The notes under the pieces were generated by a model. It was not told the origin of the DNA, searched no databases, and saw only the letters and a list, made by a program, of their open reading frames with translations. The position numbers were made by a program, and so were the translations under genes. This document shows, in pieces, positions 17,760 through 27,308 of a stretch of DNA of 64,000 nt (its first letter is position 1; every line of letters begins with the position of its first letter). This DNA is from Flagellimonas flava (lineage in GTDB: Bacteria > Bacteroidota > Bacteroidia > Flavobacteriales > Flavobacteriaceae). The stretch covers positions 1 through 64,000 of the forward strand of contig NZ_FQWL01000007.1 of NCBI RefSeq assembly GCF_900129665.1. Reading direction: 5' to 3'.

Positions 17760-20384
17760 ATGGAAATTCCATCAAAATATGAGCCCAAAAGGGTTGAAAA
17801 ACAGTGGTACGATTACTGGAAAAAGCATGATTTTTTTAGTTCAAAACCCGATGATAGGGAGCCCTATACCATAGTAATACCACCGCCAAACGTAACCGGA
17901 GTCTTGCATATGGGCCATATGCTCAACAATACTATTCAGGATGTACTTATTAGAAGGGCGCGCCTTTTGGGTAAAAATGCATGTTGGGTACCAGGGTCAG
18001 ATCACGCAGCCATTGCTACAGAGGCCAAAGTTGTGGCCAAACTGAAAGCAGAGGGTATTGAAAAATCAGACCTTACCCGGGAAGAATTCCTGAAACATGT
18101 TTGGGACTGGACCCATGAATATGGGGGCGTTATTTTCAAACAACTAGAGCGTTTGGGCTGTTCTTTGGACTGGAAACGCAAAAAGTTCACCATGGATGAC
18201 GATATGTCAGCCTCGGTAATCAAAGTTTTTGTGGATTTATATGAAAAAGGACTGATTTACAGAGGTTACCGAATGGTCAATTGGGACCCACAAGCTAAAA
18301 CGACTCTTTCGGACGAAGAGGTAATCTATGAGGAAAGACAGGGTAACCTTTACTATTTGGCCTATGCGATTGAAGGTTCAAATGAGAAAGTTACCATAGC
18401 CACCACAAGACCGGAGACGATTTTGGGAGATACTGCCATTTGTATCAATCCAAATGATGAAAGATACCGACATCTAAAAGGAAAAAAAGCCATTGTTCCT
18501 ATATGCAACAGAATCATACCCATTATTGAGGATGATTATGTTGACGTAGAATTTGGAACGGGATGTTTGAAGGTCACACCGGCCCACGATGAAAATGATA
18601 AAAACCTGGGGGACAAACATAAATTGGAAGTGGTTGATATTTTCAATGAGGATGCGACCTTGAATTCATATGGATTGCATTATGAAGGAAAAGATCGGTT
18701 TGTTGTTCGTAAAGAAATCTCCAAAGAATTAGAGGAAAAGGGATATTTGGTAAAAACCGAACAGCATACCAACAAAGTTGGAACTTCGGAGCGTACCAAG
18801 GCCGTCATTGAGCCTAGGTTATCCGATCAGTGGTTCCTGAAAATGGAGGGCCTGGCAAAACCGGCCCTTGAAGGGGTTTTAAAGACAAACGATATCAAGC
18901 TTTATCCAAAAAAGTTTGAAAACACCTATCGCCATTGGATGGAAAATATACGGGATTGGAATATTTCCCGACAGCTATGGTGGGGACAGCAGATACCTGC
19001 GTATTATTATGGCGATGGCAAGGAAGATTTTGTAGTAGCTGAAACCAAGGAAGAGGCGCTTGATAAAGCCAGATCCAAAAAACCGAATACCCAGGCATCA
19101 GATTTACGCCAAGACCCCGATGTATTGGACACTTGGTTCTCTTCTTGGCTATGGCCCATCAGTGTTTTTGGGGGTATTTTGGACCCTGACAATGAAGAAA
19201 TCAACTACTATTATCCAACCAGCGACTTGATTACCGGACCGGATATTCTATTTTTCTGGGTAGCTCGGATGATAATATCTGGTTACGAATACCAAGGAAA
19301 GCGACCTTTTGAGAACGTATATCTAACTGGTTTGGTAAGGGATAAACAACGTCGGAAAATGTCCAAGTCCCTTGGAAATTCCCCAGATGCCCTTCGGTTG
19401 ATCGAGGATTTTGGTGCTGATGGGGTTCGCGTGGGACTTCTATTGAGTTCGCCAGCGGGTAATGACTTGTTGTTTGATGAAGCACTATGCCAGCAAGGAA
19501 AAAACTTTGCCAATAAAATATGGAATGCTTTCCGATTGGTGAAGGGCTGGGAAATAGCGGATATTCCACAACCCGAAGCGGCGAAAATTGGTGTTGAATG
19601 GTACACGGCGAGGTTCAACCAGGTTTTGGCCGAGATTGAGGATCATTTCTCAAAATACCGTATTTCAGACGCCTTAATGGCCATTTATAAGTTGGTGTGG
19701 GATGATTTCTGCTCGTGGTTACTGGAAATTGTAAAGCCTGCCTATCAAAAACCTATTGATAAAACAACGTTCGAGGCTGTAATCCACTTGTTTGAACAGA
19801 ACCTTAAGATTTTGCATCCATTTATGCCGTTTCTGTCCGAAGAAGTTTGGCAGCATATTGCTAAAAGAACCCCGGAACAGGCCCTGATTGTAGCTTCCTG
19901 GCCTAAAATTGAAAGGGTGGACAGCAACTTGATCACGATTTTCGATTTTGCCACAGAGGTAATTTCAGGGGTGCGTACCATTCGAAAGGAAAAGAACATT
20001 CCCCAGAAGGAGGTCCTGGAACTTTCGGTGCTAAATAGTGAAGGAGTGAGTAGTCAAATGGATGCCATTATTACCAAGTTGGCCAATGTTTCCCAATTAC
20101 AATCCGTAAAATCCAGTTTGGAGGGAGCACTTAGTTTTAGGGTAAAGAGCAATGAATATTTTATTCCGATATCTGGGGCCATTGACATAGAGGCTGAGAT
20201 CAAGAAGATTACAGAAGAGTTGAACTACACCAAAGGCTTTTTGCAATCGGTTCAAAAGAAACTGAGCAACGAACGTTTTGTTAACAATGCACCGGAAAAG
20301 GTAGTGGCCATTGAAAAGAAAAAGGCTGCGGACGCCGAAGCTAAGATAGAGACCTTGGAGAAAAGCCTGGCAAGTCTGGGCTAA
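17760..20384 (+). CDS. valS: Valyl-tRNA synthetase
   Basis: Class I aminoacyl-tRNA synthetase, 874 residues. The HIGH-type motif is HMGHM at 50-54 and KMSKS lies at about 532-536 ([10 protein letters not shown]). An editing CP1 domain (about 190-340) with [13 protein letters not shown] is present, as is the C-terminal coiled coil (about 805-874) that contacts tRNA. All parts of a bacterial ValRS are present. ATG at 17760. It is divergent from the DUF1573 gene (199 bases between starts) and convergent with the outer-membrane barrel gene. Confidence 0.97.
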   Translation: MEIPSKYEPKRVEKQWYDYWKKHDFFSSKPDDREPYTIVIPPPNVTGVLHMGHMLNNTIQDVLIRRARLLGKNACWVPGSDHAAIATEAKVVAKLKAEGIEKSDLTREEFLKHVWDWTHEYGGVIFKQLERLGCSLDWKRKKFTMDDDMSASVIKVFVDLYEKGLIYRGYRMVNWDPQAKTTLSDEEVIYEERQGNLYYLAYAIEGSNEKVTIATTRPETILGDTAICINPNDERYRHLKGKKAIVPICNRIIPIIEDDYVDVEFGTGCLKVTPAHDENDKNLGDKHKLEVVDIFNEDATLNSYGLHYEGKDRFVVRKEISKELEEKGYLVKTEQHTNKVGTSERTKAVIEPRLSDQWFLKMEGLAKPALEGVLKTNDIKLYPKKFENTYRHWMENIRDWNISRQLWWGQQIPAYYYGDGKEDFVVAETKEEALDKARSKKPNTQASDLRQDPDVLDTWFSSWLWPISVFGGILDPDNEEINYYYPTSDLITGPDILFFWVARMIISGYEYQGKRPFENVYLTGLVRDKQRRKMSKSLGNSPDALRLIEDFGADGVRVGLLLSSPAGNDLLFDEALCQQGKNFANKIWNAFRLVKGWEIADIPQPEAAKIGVEWYTARFNQVLAEIEDHFSKYRISDALMAIYKLVWDDFCSWLLEIVKPAYQKPIDKTTFEAVIHLFEQNLKILHPFMPFLSEEVWQHIAKRTPEQALIVASWPKIERVDSNLITIFDFATEVISGVRTIRKEKNIPQKEVLELSVLNSEGVSSQMDAIITKLANVSQLQSVKSSLEGALSFRVKSNEYFIPISGAIDIEAEIKKITEELNYTKGFLQSVQKKLSNERFVNNAPEKVVAIEKKKAADAEAKIETLEKSLASLG

Positions 20385-20402
20385 TCGTTTGTACGGTTTA
20401 AT

Positions 20403-20462
20403 TTGACTCTTGACTCTTGGCTCTTGGCTCTTGGCTCTTGACTCTTGACTCTTGGCTCTTGG
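20403..20462. repeat. Heptamer tandem repeat (TTGRCTC)n
   Basis: Eight complete 7-base units plus TTGG, reading TTGACTC twice, TTGGCTC three times, TTGACTC twice, TTGGCTC once. It fills the space between the convergent ends of valS (20384) and the outer-membrane barrel gene (stop at 20465). It is not transcribed as part of a complete gene. Such short-unit arrays vary in copy number by slippage. Confidence 0.9.
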
Positions 20463-20464
20463 AA

Positions 20465-22852
20465 TTATCTCCTACGCCCCCCAGAATACTGCATGGCTTC
20501 ACCTTTGCCAAAGCCGTAGCTGAATCCAAAGGCCACAAAACGACCTCTTTGGCGTCGATTGTAAATTTCAAAATCGGCTTGCGCAATCTGGTTCTCATTG
20601 ATACGGGAGGCAAAAACATCACGTATGCTGAGGTTCAGAATGGCCTTGCCCTTCATCAATTTTTTACGAAGTCCCAAATCCATGAAGATGTTCTCGCTGA
20701 TTTCACCTTGCACGGTTTGATACCTTGATCGGTAATTTCCAGTGGCCTCGAGATCAATTTCTGCGGGAAGTTTCAATTTGGTCATCAGTTTTGAAGACCA
20801 ACGGTTCGCATTAAAATCGAAGTCAATATCCTGTAAAACACCTTCTCTTGAGAACTGACTATAGTTGAAGTCGGCGTTAAAAGTGAGCCATTTTGCCGGA
20901 CTGTATTTGGTGTTGAATTCAACACCAGTAGTTGCATTGGTACCAATATTTTCTGGTCTGGTAGTATTCACATTATTTTCAAAGGAGGAAACCCTTTCAA
21001 TCACATCAGTGGTATACCGATGATAAACCCCTAAGTTTAGAGCTGTTTTTCCAATAAAAAATATACCAGTTACTTCGTAGGAGTCGGTGAATTCCGGTAA
21101 AAGATCGGGATTCCCTTGACGGATATTAAAGTTATTTCGAATATTGAAAAAAGGATTTAAATCCCATAACCTAGGACGGTAAATCCGTTTAGAATATCCA
21201 GCCTGGAGCGAAACCCGCTCCGAAAACTTGTAAGATGAATGAAAGCTGGGAAATAGATTGGTGTAATCCTGTTCGTTATCCTCCCCAGTGTTGGCCAGCA
21301 GTGTATTAAGATTGGTCTGCTCCATCCGGACCCCAGCTTTTAATCCCCATTTTTCACCTTCATAGGCCCCGGTGCTATATAGACCAAGCACCTTTTGATC
21401 GTACTCAAAAATATTGGTCAGTCCAGGATCTACAACAAATGTCCCATTGATCCAATCTTGGACCTCAAAGTCGTTGCTGACATCATTGAACACATACTGC
21501 GCACCGGTTTCAAGGGTAAGGGTTTCGGAAAAGGGCTTTGTGTAATCAAGTTTGAAGGTAAATACAGATTCCTTGAAATCGGTTCGGGTGAGTTGAGCGT
21601 CATCATTATCAAGCCCGGAAATGGTGGTATCCGTAAACTCAGAGGACTGATCTTTACCAAAGAAATTGCCCAAGGCACTGAAAAGCAGCACATGATCTTC
21701 ATCGCCTTTGAAATCTTTCTTATACTGAAGCTCATATTGAAATTTGGGATTTGTGGCATCCGTAATTTCAGTGCGCTCCCATTGCGAAGTCATATTGTTT
21801 CCCTCAAAGGATGAAAAATTGGTGGTGGATGGTTGATCTTCAATTTCAAGAGCGAAATTTCCAGAAAGTGTCAGAACACTCGTGGAGCTTAAATAATAAT
21901 CGGTGCCAAGCACAAAATTGTAATAAGCTTCGTTGCGAAATTCCTCGCCACTTGTAAAAACAGCAGTGTCATTGATCAAATCTGAATTTCTACTTTCTAT
22001 ATCATTTGGAAGCTCCCGATATCCTGCACCAATTTGGGTGAAAAGATTGAGTTTTTCGGTTCTTTTATTGAGGCTTATCCCAATGCTATGGTTATTAGGA
22101 GCGCCTGTGTTTACCGATATAGAGCCATTGAGCCCTCTGCGTTCCTCCTTTTTGATAACAATATTGATAATTCCTGAAGTACCCTCCGCATCATACTTGG
22201 CTGAGGGATTGGTGATGACTTCCACCCGATCGATCATATCTGCAGTGATGGTTCCCAATGCATTACTTTCATCACTCGCAATAATGGAAGGTTTTCCATT
22301 GATAAGCACCTGCACCCCTTGACTTCCGCGTAGACTGATTTGTCCCTCAATGTTTACATTGACCGAGGGCACATTGTTGAGTACGTCCAAGGCGCTGGCG
22401 CCAGCACTACTTAGATCTTTGCCTACATTAAAAACTCTTTTGTCCAGTTTAAACTCAGTTTTGGAAACTTCCCCTTCTACCACAACTTCTTCCAATTGTT
22501 GGGCATCTTCTTGAATTTCAAGCCGGCCTAAATCGATTCTAGGACCTATGAGCGACTTGGGCCTTATAATCCGTTTCTCAAAGCCTATGAAACTAACCTC
22601 AATGAAAAAATTGGATGCTGTGGTCTCCAACGTAAACGACCCGTCTTCCAAAGTGGTGGTTCCGGAAATTGCCTTTTTTGTTTGATTATCGGCAATCATA
22701 ACTGTGGCATAGGCAACCGCTTGTTGTGTGGATTTATCGACCACCTTTCCGGTAAAAGTAATTTGGGTGTTCTGCGCATGGCCTACAGAAGTAGAAAAAA
22801 AAGCCACTAAAACCAACAGGTAGTTATAATATATGGACCAATTCAATTTCAT
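20465..22852 (-). CDS. Outer-membrane beta-barrel (TonB-dependent-receptor-like) protein
   Basis: 795 residues with signal peptide (cleavage after GHA, about residue 26). A carboxypeptidase-like regulatory domain follows (about 30-120: FTGKVVDKSTQQAVAYATVMI), then a plug domain (about 130-235: ALDVLNNVPSVNVN, ISLRGSQGVQVLINGKPS, TADMIDRVEVITNPSAKYDAEG) and a barrel of the outer-membrane-beta-barrel-3 class to the C-terminus. It ends in Phe/Arg-rich strands rather than a canonical aromatic end. No SusD gene is adjacent, so it is not a polysaccharide-utilisation pair. Substrate unknown; peptide or metal uptake are possibilities. Confidence 0.88.
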   Translation of the reverse strand: MKLNWSIYYNYLLVLVAFFSTSVGHAQNTQITFTGKVVDKSTQQAVAYATVMIADNQTKKAISGTTTLEDGSFTLETTASNFFIEVSFIGFEKRIIRPKSLIGPRIDLGRLEIQEDAQQLEEVVVEGEVSKTEFKLDKRVFNVGKDLSSAGASALDVLNNVPSVNVNIEGQISLRGSQGVQVLINGKPSIIASDESNALGTITADMIDRVEVITNPSAKYDAEGTSGIINIVIKKEERRGLNGSISVNTGAPNNHSIGISLNKRTEKLNLFTQIGAGYRELPNDIESRNSDLINDTAVFTSGEEFRNEAYYNFVLGTDYYLSSTSVLTLSGNFALEIEDQPSTTNFSSFEGNNMTSQWERTEITDATNPKFQYELQYKKDFKGDEDHVLLFSALGNFFGKDQSSEFTDTTISGLDNDDAQLTRTDFKESVFTFKLDYTKPFSETLTLETGAQYVFNDVSNDFEVQDWINGTFVVDPGLTNIFEYDQKVLGLYSTGAYEGEKWGLKAGVRMEQTNLNTLLANTGEDNEQDYTNLFPSFHSSYKFSERVSLQAGYSKRIYRPRLWDLNPFFNIRNNFNIRQGNPDLLPEFTDSYEVTGIFFIGKTALNLGVYHRYTTDVIERVSSFENNVNTTRPENIGTNATTGVEFNTKYSPAKWLTFNADFNYSQFSREGVLQDIDFDFNANRWSSKLMTKLKLPAEIDLEATGNYRSRYQTVQGEISENIFMDLGLRKKLMKGKAILNLSIRDVFASRINENQIAQADFEIYNRRQRGRFVAFGFSYGFGKGEAMQYSGGRRR

Positions 22853-23062
22853 AATTTGTTTTGCTTACCCAAATATGGCATGGAATCGGAAAAAACGGGA
22901 AGCAAATTCTGTGAACAACAAGCCTTATGCCCTAATCAACAAGGTTTGGGAAAATTTAATGCAAAATGTCGTTGGAGGAAACAATATGGTTGTTCACGGC
23001 ATAACTTTTTATTTCTTAACAAATATCGAATAGTTTTATACCTACTTTAAATCAATGGGGAC

Positions 23063-24061
23063 TTGATAGCTAGAAAAGAACTCTTATTTCAGATTGCACT
23101 CCATCTACTGGTCTTTTTGTTTTATTCATACGACAGATATCATCCAGGGGTGGATTTTCACGAGGTGGTTTTTTTTCTGACCTATGTATTGGCAGCTGCC
23201 GTGATCAACTACTATCTAATGCCTAAGTTCCTCTATCAAAAAAAATATTGGGCATTCTTTGGGAGTGTTCTTCTAGTTATAGCCACCCTAATCCTGTTGG
23301 AAGAATTGGTTTTGGAACAAATCTTGTTCCCAGGAACCCGAAGGGCAAGCAGATTCCCAGGGGTTTTCTATTCCTTGGCCGAAGTAGTTCCGGTAATGGC
23401 CATCTTAAGTGGATTCAAATTTGGATGGGATGCTTTACAAAAGCAACGCCAGATAGATGAGCTGGAAACAACCGTAAAAGAAAGTGAACTTCAATTCCTT
23501 AGGTCGCAGATAAATCCCCATTTTTTATTCAACAATCTGAACAACTTATACTCCTATGCGCTGGAGAACTCACCAAAAACACCTGAAATTATTTTGGAAA
23601 TGAGCGGAGTGCTCCGCTATATGCTATACGAATGCAAGGAGGATTATGTTCCGTTAAAAAAAGAAGTGGAGCAACTGGGTAACTTTATAAAATTGTCCAA
23701 ATTGCAGATTGAAGAGAGGGGAAATGTTCGGTTTACCTCGGATAAGATTAAGTCAGATTATAAAATTGCCCCTCTTATCTTAATCGTTTTTATTGAGAAT
23801 GCGTTCAAACATAGCCAATCTGGTCAGTCTTCCGATATAGAAATCGAGGTTGGGCTACGTCAGGATAAAAATAAGTTGGAACTTAGCTGTAGGAACAATT
23901 ATAAGCCTGCAGATGGAATGGATTCCGTTGCCAAGGGCATAGGTTTGCAAAACGTAAAAAAGAGATTGCAACTTTTGTATCCCGGCAAACACAAACTGGT
24001 AATTACGGAAAAGGACAATCAATTTGTGGTGATTTTGACCATGGAACTTGAAAAAGCATAA
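23063..24061 (+). CDS. LytS/YehU-type sensor histidine kinase
   Basis: 332 residues. Four membrane helices (about 5-22, 33-52, 62-85, 98-118), then a short coiled coil, the His_kinase domain with His153 in RSQINPHFLFNNLNN, and a HATPase with ENAFKHS and GIGLQNVKKRL. There is no separate sensor domain, so signal perception is through the membrane part. The start is TTG at 23063; the ATG just upstream is followed at once by a stop in its frame. The LytTR regulator gene starts 4 bases after its stop, so the two form a two-component system. Confidence 0.9.
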   Translation: MIARKELLFQIALHLLVFLFYSYDRYHPGVDFHEVVFFLTYVLAAAVINYYLMPKFLYQKKYWAFFGSVLLVIATLILLEELVLEQILFPGTRRASRFPGVFYSLAEVVPVMAILSGFKFGWDALQKQRQIDELETTVKESELQFLRSQINPHFLFNNLNNLYSYALENSPKTPEIILEMSGVLRYMLYECKEDYVPLKKEVEQLGNFIKLSKLQIEERGNVRFTSDKIKSDYKIAPLILIVFIENAFKHSQSGQSSDIEIEVGLRQDKNKLELSCRNNYKPADGMDSVAKGIGLQNVKKRLQLLYPGKHKLVITEKDNQFVVILTMELEKA

Positions 24062-24065
24062 TGGA

Positions 24066-24758
24066 ATGAACTGCGTCATTATCGAAGATCAGCCACCGGC
24101 CCAACGAATCCTGAAAAAATTTATATCGGATGTGGGCTCTCTTAACTTGGTTGGGGTATTTCCAGATGCTTTGGAAGCAATGGAATTCTTGAAATCGGAA
24201 CAGGTTGAACTACTTTTCCTGGATATCCATTTGCCAAAGATTTCAGGAATTGAGTTTTTAAAGACAGTACCCAATCCTCCCAATGTAATCCTCACGACCG
24301 CTTTTTCCGAATATGCACTGGAGGGTTATGACCTTAATGTTGTAGATTACCTGTTAAAACCCTTTTCGTTTCAAAGGTTTTTAAAAGCGGTTGCCAAGGT
24401 CCCTACACAAAACAACCTTATTGAAGGAGAAGTAAAAGAAAAAACAAAAGACTATCTATACATCAAGTCCGGCCACGAGCATGTTAAGATTTGGTTGGAT
24501 GCTATTCTGCACATCGATTCGGATTCCGACTATACCGAAGTGGTGACCAAGGAAAAAAAGTATTTATCACATGAGCCATTACGCCATTGGCTAGAGAATC
24601 TTCCTGAAAAACAATTTATCCGGGTGCATAAATCCCATATTGTAAATACGGAAAAGATTGAAAAGCTAGTGGGTAACCAAATCCATCTTTTAGGAGGTAT
24701 TAGAATTCCCATCGGTAGGGCGTTTAAGGAGCACTTTATAAAAAACGTACTGGAATAG
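24066..24758 (+). CDS. LytTR-family response regulator
   Basis: 230 residues from ATG 24066 (MNCVIIEDQ); a TTG at 24048 inside the kinase gene would add six residues. REC domain 1-115 with phosphoacceptor Asp53 (FLDIHLP) and Lys98; LytTR DNA-binding domain about 130-230 (YLYIKSGHEHVKI, FIRVHKSHIVN). It would bind direct repeats as a dimer. The genes downstream (GH109-like, GHMP kinase, nucleotidyltransferase) start 80 bases later on the same strand and are candidates for regulation, as is the divergent outer-membrane barrel gene upstream. Both are inferences from position only. Confidence 0.9.
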   Translation: MNCVIIEDQPPAQRILKKFISDVGSLNLVGVFPDALEAMEFLKSEQVELLFLDIHLPKISGIEFLKTVPNPPNVILTTAFSEYALEGYDLNVVDYLLKPFSFQRFLKAVAKVPTQNNLIEGEVKEKTKDYLYIKSGHEHVKIWLDAILHIDSDSDYTEVVTKEKKYLSHEPLRHWLENLPEKQFIRVHKSHIVNTEKIEKLVGNQIHLLGGIRIPIGRAFKEHFIKNVLE

Positions 24759-24838
24759 TATAAAAATTAACACCCCTATACTTTTTTGTGGACCTTCTTG
24801 TGTAAATTCGCGGTTCACAACCTTATCCATTACATTAT

Positions 24839-26227
24839 ATGAAAAGTATTAACAGGCGGAATTTTCTAAGGAAAACATCCTTGTCCGCTGCCGCAATTTC
24901 GTTGTTACCCCGAACGTTAAAGGCAGCCACCCTAAGACCTTCACAATCCTTATATATGGGGAACTTTGCAGCTCCCAAACTGGAAAACATTAAGGCAGCA
25001 TTTATTGGTGTTGGAGCCAGAGGGGGTACCCATCTCAAATTCTTTGCAGCTTTGGAGGGAACAGAGGTGGTGGCCATATGTGATCTTTACGAGGACCTTG
25101 TGAAGGAGAAAGTTGGCTGGGTTAGGGAAGTGGCTAGTGAAGAGAGGCATAAAGATATAGCTCAATATTGGGGGGAAGAGGATAAATGGCGAACCATGTT
25201 GAAAGAGGTAAAACCTGATGTGGTTTTTATTGCAACCAATTGGTTCAATCATGCGCCAATGGCCATCGAATCAATGAAGCAAGGGGCGCACGCTTTTGTT
25301 GAGGTGCCCATTGCTGTCACCTTGGATGAAATGTGGGATATTGTGGATACTTCTGAGCGTACCCAGAAGCATTGTATGATGATGGAAAATGTGAATTATG
25401 GTCGGGATGAACTTATGTTTCTGAACATGTGCAGACAAGGAGCAATTGGTGAGATTATGCACGGGGAAGCCGCCTACATCCATGAACTTAGATTTCAGAT
25501 GGAAGAGCAGGAGCGGGGGACAGGCTCTTGGCGTACCTACCACTATGCCAAAAGAAATGGAAACCTATATCCAACCCACGGTTTGGGACCTGTGGCCCAA
25601 TATATGAATCTGGGTCGAACGGAGGATAACTTTGCTAGCTTGGTCTCTTTTTCAACACCAGCTCTTGGTAGGGAGGCCTACGCGAAGAAAAACTATCCAC
25701 AAGACCATAAATGGAACAAACTGGACTATCAAGGCGGGGATCTAAATACTTCAATAATTAAAACGAAATTGGGGAAAACCGTTATGGTACAATGGGATGA
25801 GACCAGTCCTAGGCCCTATAGCAGACTTAATTTGATTCAAGGGACCAAAGGCACATTAACTGGTTTTCCAACCAGGGTGGCCCTAGAGGGAGGAGTGGAA
25901 GGCGTAACCAAAGATCACCATTCATGGGCACAAGATGAACAGCTGGCTGCGGTATATGAAAAATATGACCATCCCTTGTATAAAAGACTAAACCAAAAAG
26001 CCAAAGGAAGTGGTCATGGAGGCATGGATGGTATCATGGTCTATCGCATTGTTGAATGTCTTCAAAAGGGACTGCCGCTAGATCAAAATGTTTACGAAGG
26101 TTGTTATTGGAGTGCCGTTGCACCACTAAGTGAACGTTCCGTTGCTAGCGGAGGCTCCCCCCAGCCCTTTCCAGATTTTACAAGGGGCAACTGGAAAACC
26201 ACAGAACCTTTACATATAATTGCCTAA
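24839..26227 (+). CDS. Gfo/Idh/MocA oxidoreductase of GH109 (alpha-N-acetylgalactosaminidase) type, Tat-exported
   Basis: 462 residues with a Tat signal (RRNFLRK 6-12, hydrophobic 14-24). Rossmann motif GVGARGG 57-63 binds NAD. The usual EKP of Gfo/Idh dehydrogenases is EVP at 155-157, as in GH109 enzymes, and other segments resemble GH109 too: ENVNYGRD, GNLYPTHGLGPVA, ETSPRPYSR, GHGGMDG, GGSPQPFPDFTRG. GH109 enzymes cleave alpha-GalNAc by an NAD-dependent oxidation-elimination route. The periplasmic site and GalNAc specificity are inferred; related glycosidases of other specificity exist. First gene of a likely operon with the GHMP kinase (17 bases) and nucleotidyltransferase (5 bases). Confidence 0.85.
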   Translation: MKSINRRNFLRKTSLSAAAISLLPRTLKAATLRPSQSLYMGNFAAPKLENIKAAFIGVGARGGTHLKFFAALEGTEVVAICDLYEDLVKEKVGWVREVASEERHKDIAQYWGEEDKWRTMLKEVKPDVVFIATNWFNHAPMAIESMKQGAHAFVEVPIAVTLDEMWDIVDTSERTQKHCMMMENVNYGRDELMFLNMCRQGAIGEIMHGEAAYIHELRFQMEEQERGTGSWRTYHYAKRNGNLYPTHGLGPVAQYMNLGRTEDNFASLVSFSTPALGREAYAKKNYPQDHKWNKLDYQGGDLNTSIIKTKLGKTVMVQWDETSPRPYSRLNLIQGTKGTLTGFPTRVALEGGVEGVTKDHHSWAQDEQLAAVYEKYDHPLYKRLNQKAKGSGHGGMDGIMVYRIVECLQKGLPLDQNVYEGCYWSAVAPLSERSVASGGSPQPFPDFTRGNWKTTEPLHIIA

Positions 26228-26244
26228 TTCTTTCAAATAGATTC

Positions 26245-27303
26245 ATGATTAAGATTTCGGTGCCCGCACGCATTTGTTTTTACGGCGACCATCAGGATTA
26301 CTTGGGCTTGCCAGTTATTGCTGGAGCCATTGACAGATATATTCATATTTCCGGTTCCCCTAATGAGGATGCCTGTTTTTCGATTGCACTCAACGATATT
26401 GGAAAACACATTCGCATTGATTTGGATGACCCCTTGCAAGAAATTCCAAACGGGGATTACTTTCGGTCTGCAATGTCGGTGTTGAAACAATACGGACTTA
26501 AGCTGAATAAAGGTTACAATTTGGAAGTCCAAGGCGATATCCCGGTCAACGCCGGATTATCAAGTTCTTCAGCCGTTACCGTAGCATGGATTCGGTTTTT
26601 GCTGGCTTCCCAAAAAGCGGATTTTTCCTGGGATAACAAACAAATTGGTAGATGGGCCTATGAAGCGGAAGTGATCTATTTTAAGCAGCCTGGAGGGCTA
26701 ATGGATCAATATTCCATTGCCCAGGGGGGATTGCTTTATATTGAGACCAAGGAGGGAGGAACGGAGCCCTTAAATGCCAATTTGGGAAAGATGGTTGTAG
26801 CCGAGTCAGGATTGCCAAAGCAAACTTTGGATGTGCTTAAGAATGGAAGGGTTTATGGCCAAAATGCAATCTTGGCAGTGAAAGAGAAACATCCAGAATT
26901 CAATATGGATAATGCTACTGTAAAGGACTATGAGACTTATAAGCACCTGGTGCCAGAACAATATCAGGATCACTGGTATGCCGCAGTGCATAACTATAAC
27001 ATTACCCTCACCGCCAAAGCAGAGCTCTTAAAGTCGGAACCGGACAGCAAGATTTTGGGGTCATTGATGGACAAGCATCAAAATATACTTCAAAACCAAA
27101 TCCAAAATACACCTAAGCCTATGGCTGAAATGATGGAAGCTGCTAGGGAAGCTGGTGCATTGGGGACTAAAATCATTGGTTCGGGCGGGGGTGGATGTAT
27201 GGTGGCACTTGTATCAGAAGAAACTAGCCAAAGTGTAATTGAAGCTTTTTTGGAAGCTGGGGCAAAGTCAGCATATGAAGTTAATATAACCTATAACGAG
27301 TAA
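26245..27303 (+). CDS. GHMP-family sugar kinase (galactokinase-like)
   Basis: 352 residues. N-terminal PARICFYGDHQDYLG (7-21) corresponds to the galactokinase sugar-binding motif GEHTDY, with the Glu changed to Asp. ATP-binding GHMP motif 2 is PVNAGLSSSSA 100-110; the catalytic-base Asp154 is in GGLMDQY; motif 3 is IGSGGGGCMVAL near 313-324. It should phosphorylate a hexose or N-acetylhexosamine at the anomeric OH. Because it lies between a GH109-like enzyme and a nucleotidyltransferase, a GalNAc- or related hexosamine-1-kinase role is suggested (inference). ATG at 26245. Confidence 0.85.
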   Translation: MIKISVPARICFYGDHQDYLGLPVIAGAIDRYIHISGSPNEDACFSIALNDIGKHIRIDLDDPLQEIPNGDYFRSAMSVLKQYGLKLNKGYNLEVQGDIPVNAGLSSSSAVTVAWIRFLLASQKADFSWDNKQIGRWAYEAEVIYFKQPGGLMDQYSIAQGGLLYIETKEGGTEPLNANLGKMVVAESGLPKQTLDVLKNGRVYGQNAILAVKEKHPEFNMDNATVKDYETYKHLVPEQYQDHWYAAVHNYNITLTAKAELLKSEPDSKILGSLMDKHQNILQNQIQNTPKPMAEMMEAAREAGALGTKIIGSGGGGCMVALVSEETSQSVIEAFLEAGAKSAYEVNITYNE

Positions 27304-27308
27304 TAGCT

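Noticed and set aside
20403-20462. The heptamer array as a CRISPR or coding repeat
   Set aside because: Units are 7 bases with no spacers, and it lies between two stop codons rather than within a gene.
24839-26227. Naming the Gfo/Idh protein a plain sugar dehydrogenase
   Set aside because: The EKP catalytic motif is EVP and several blocks match the GH109 type, so a glycosidase is preferred, though activity is not proved.
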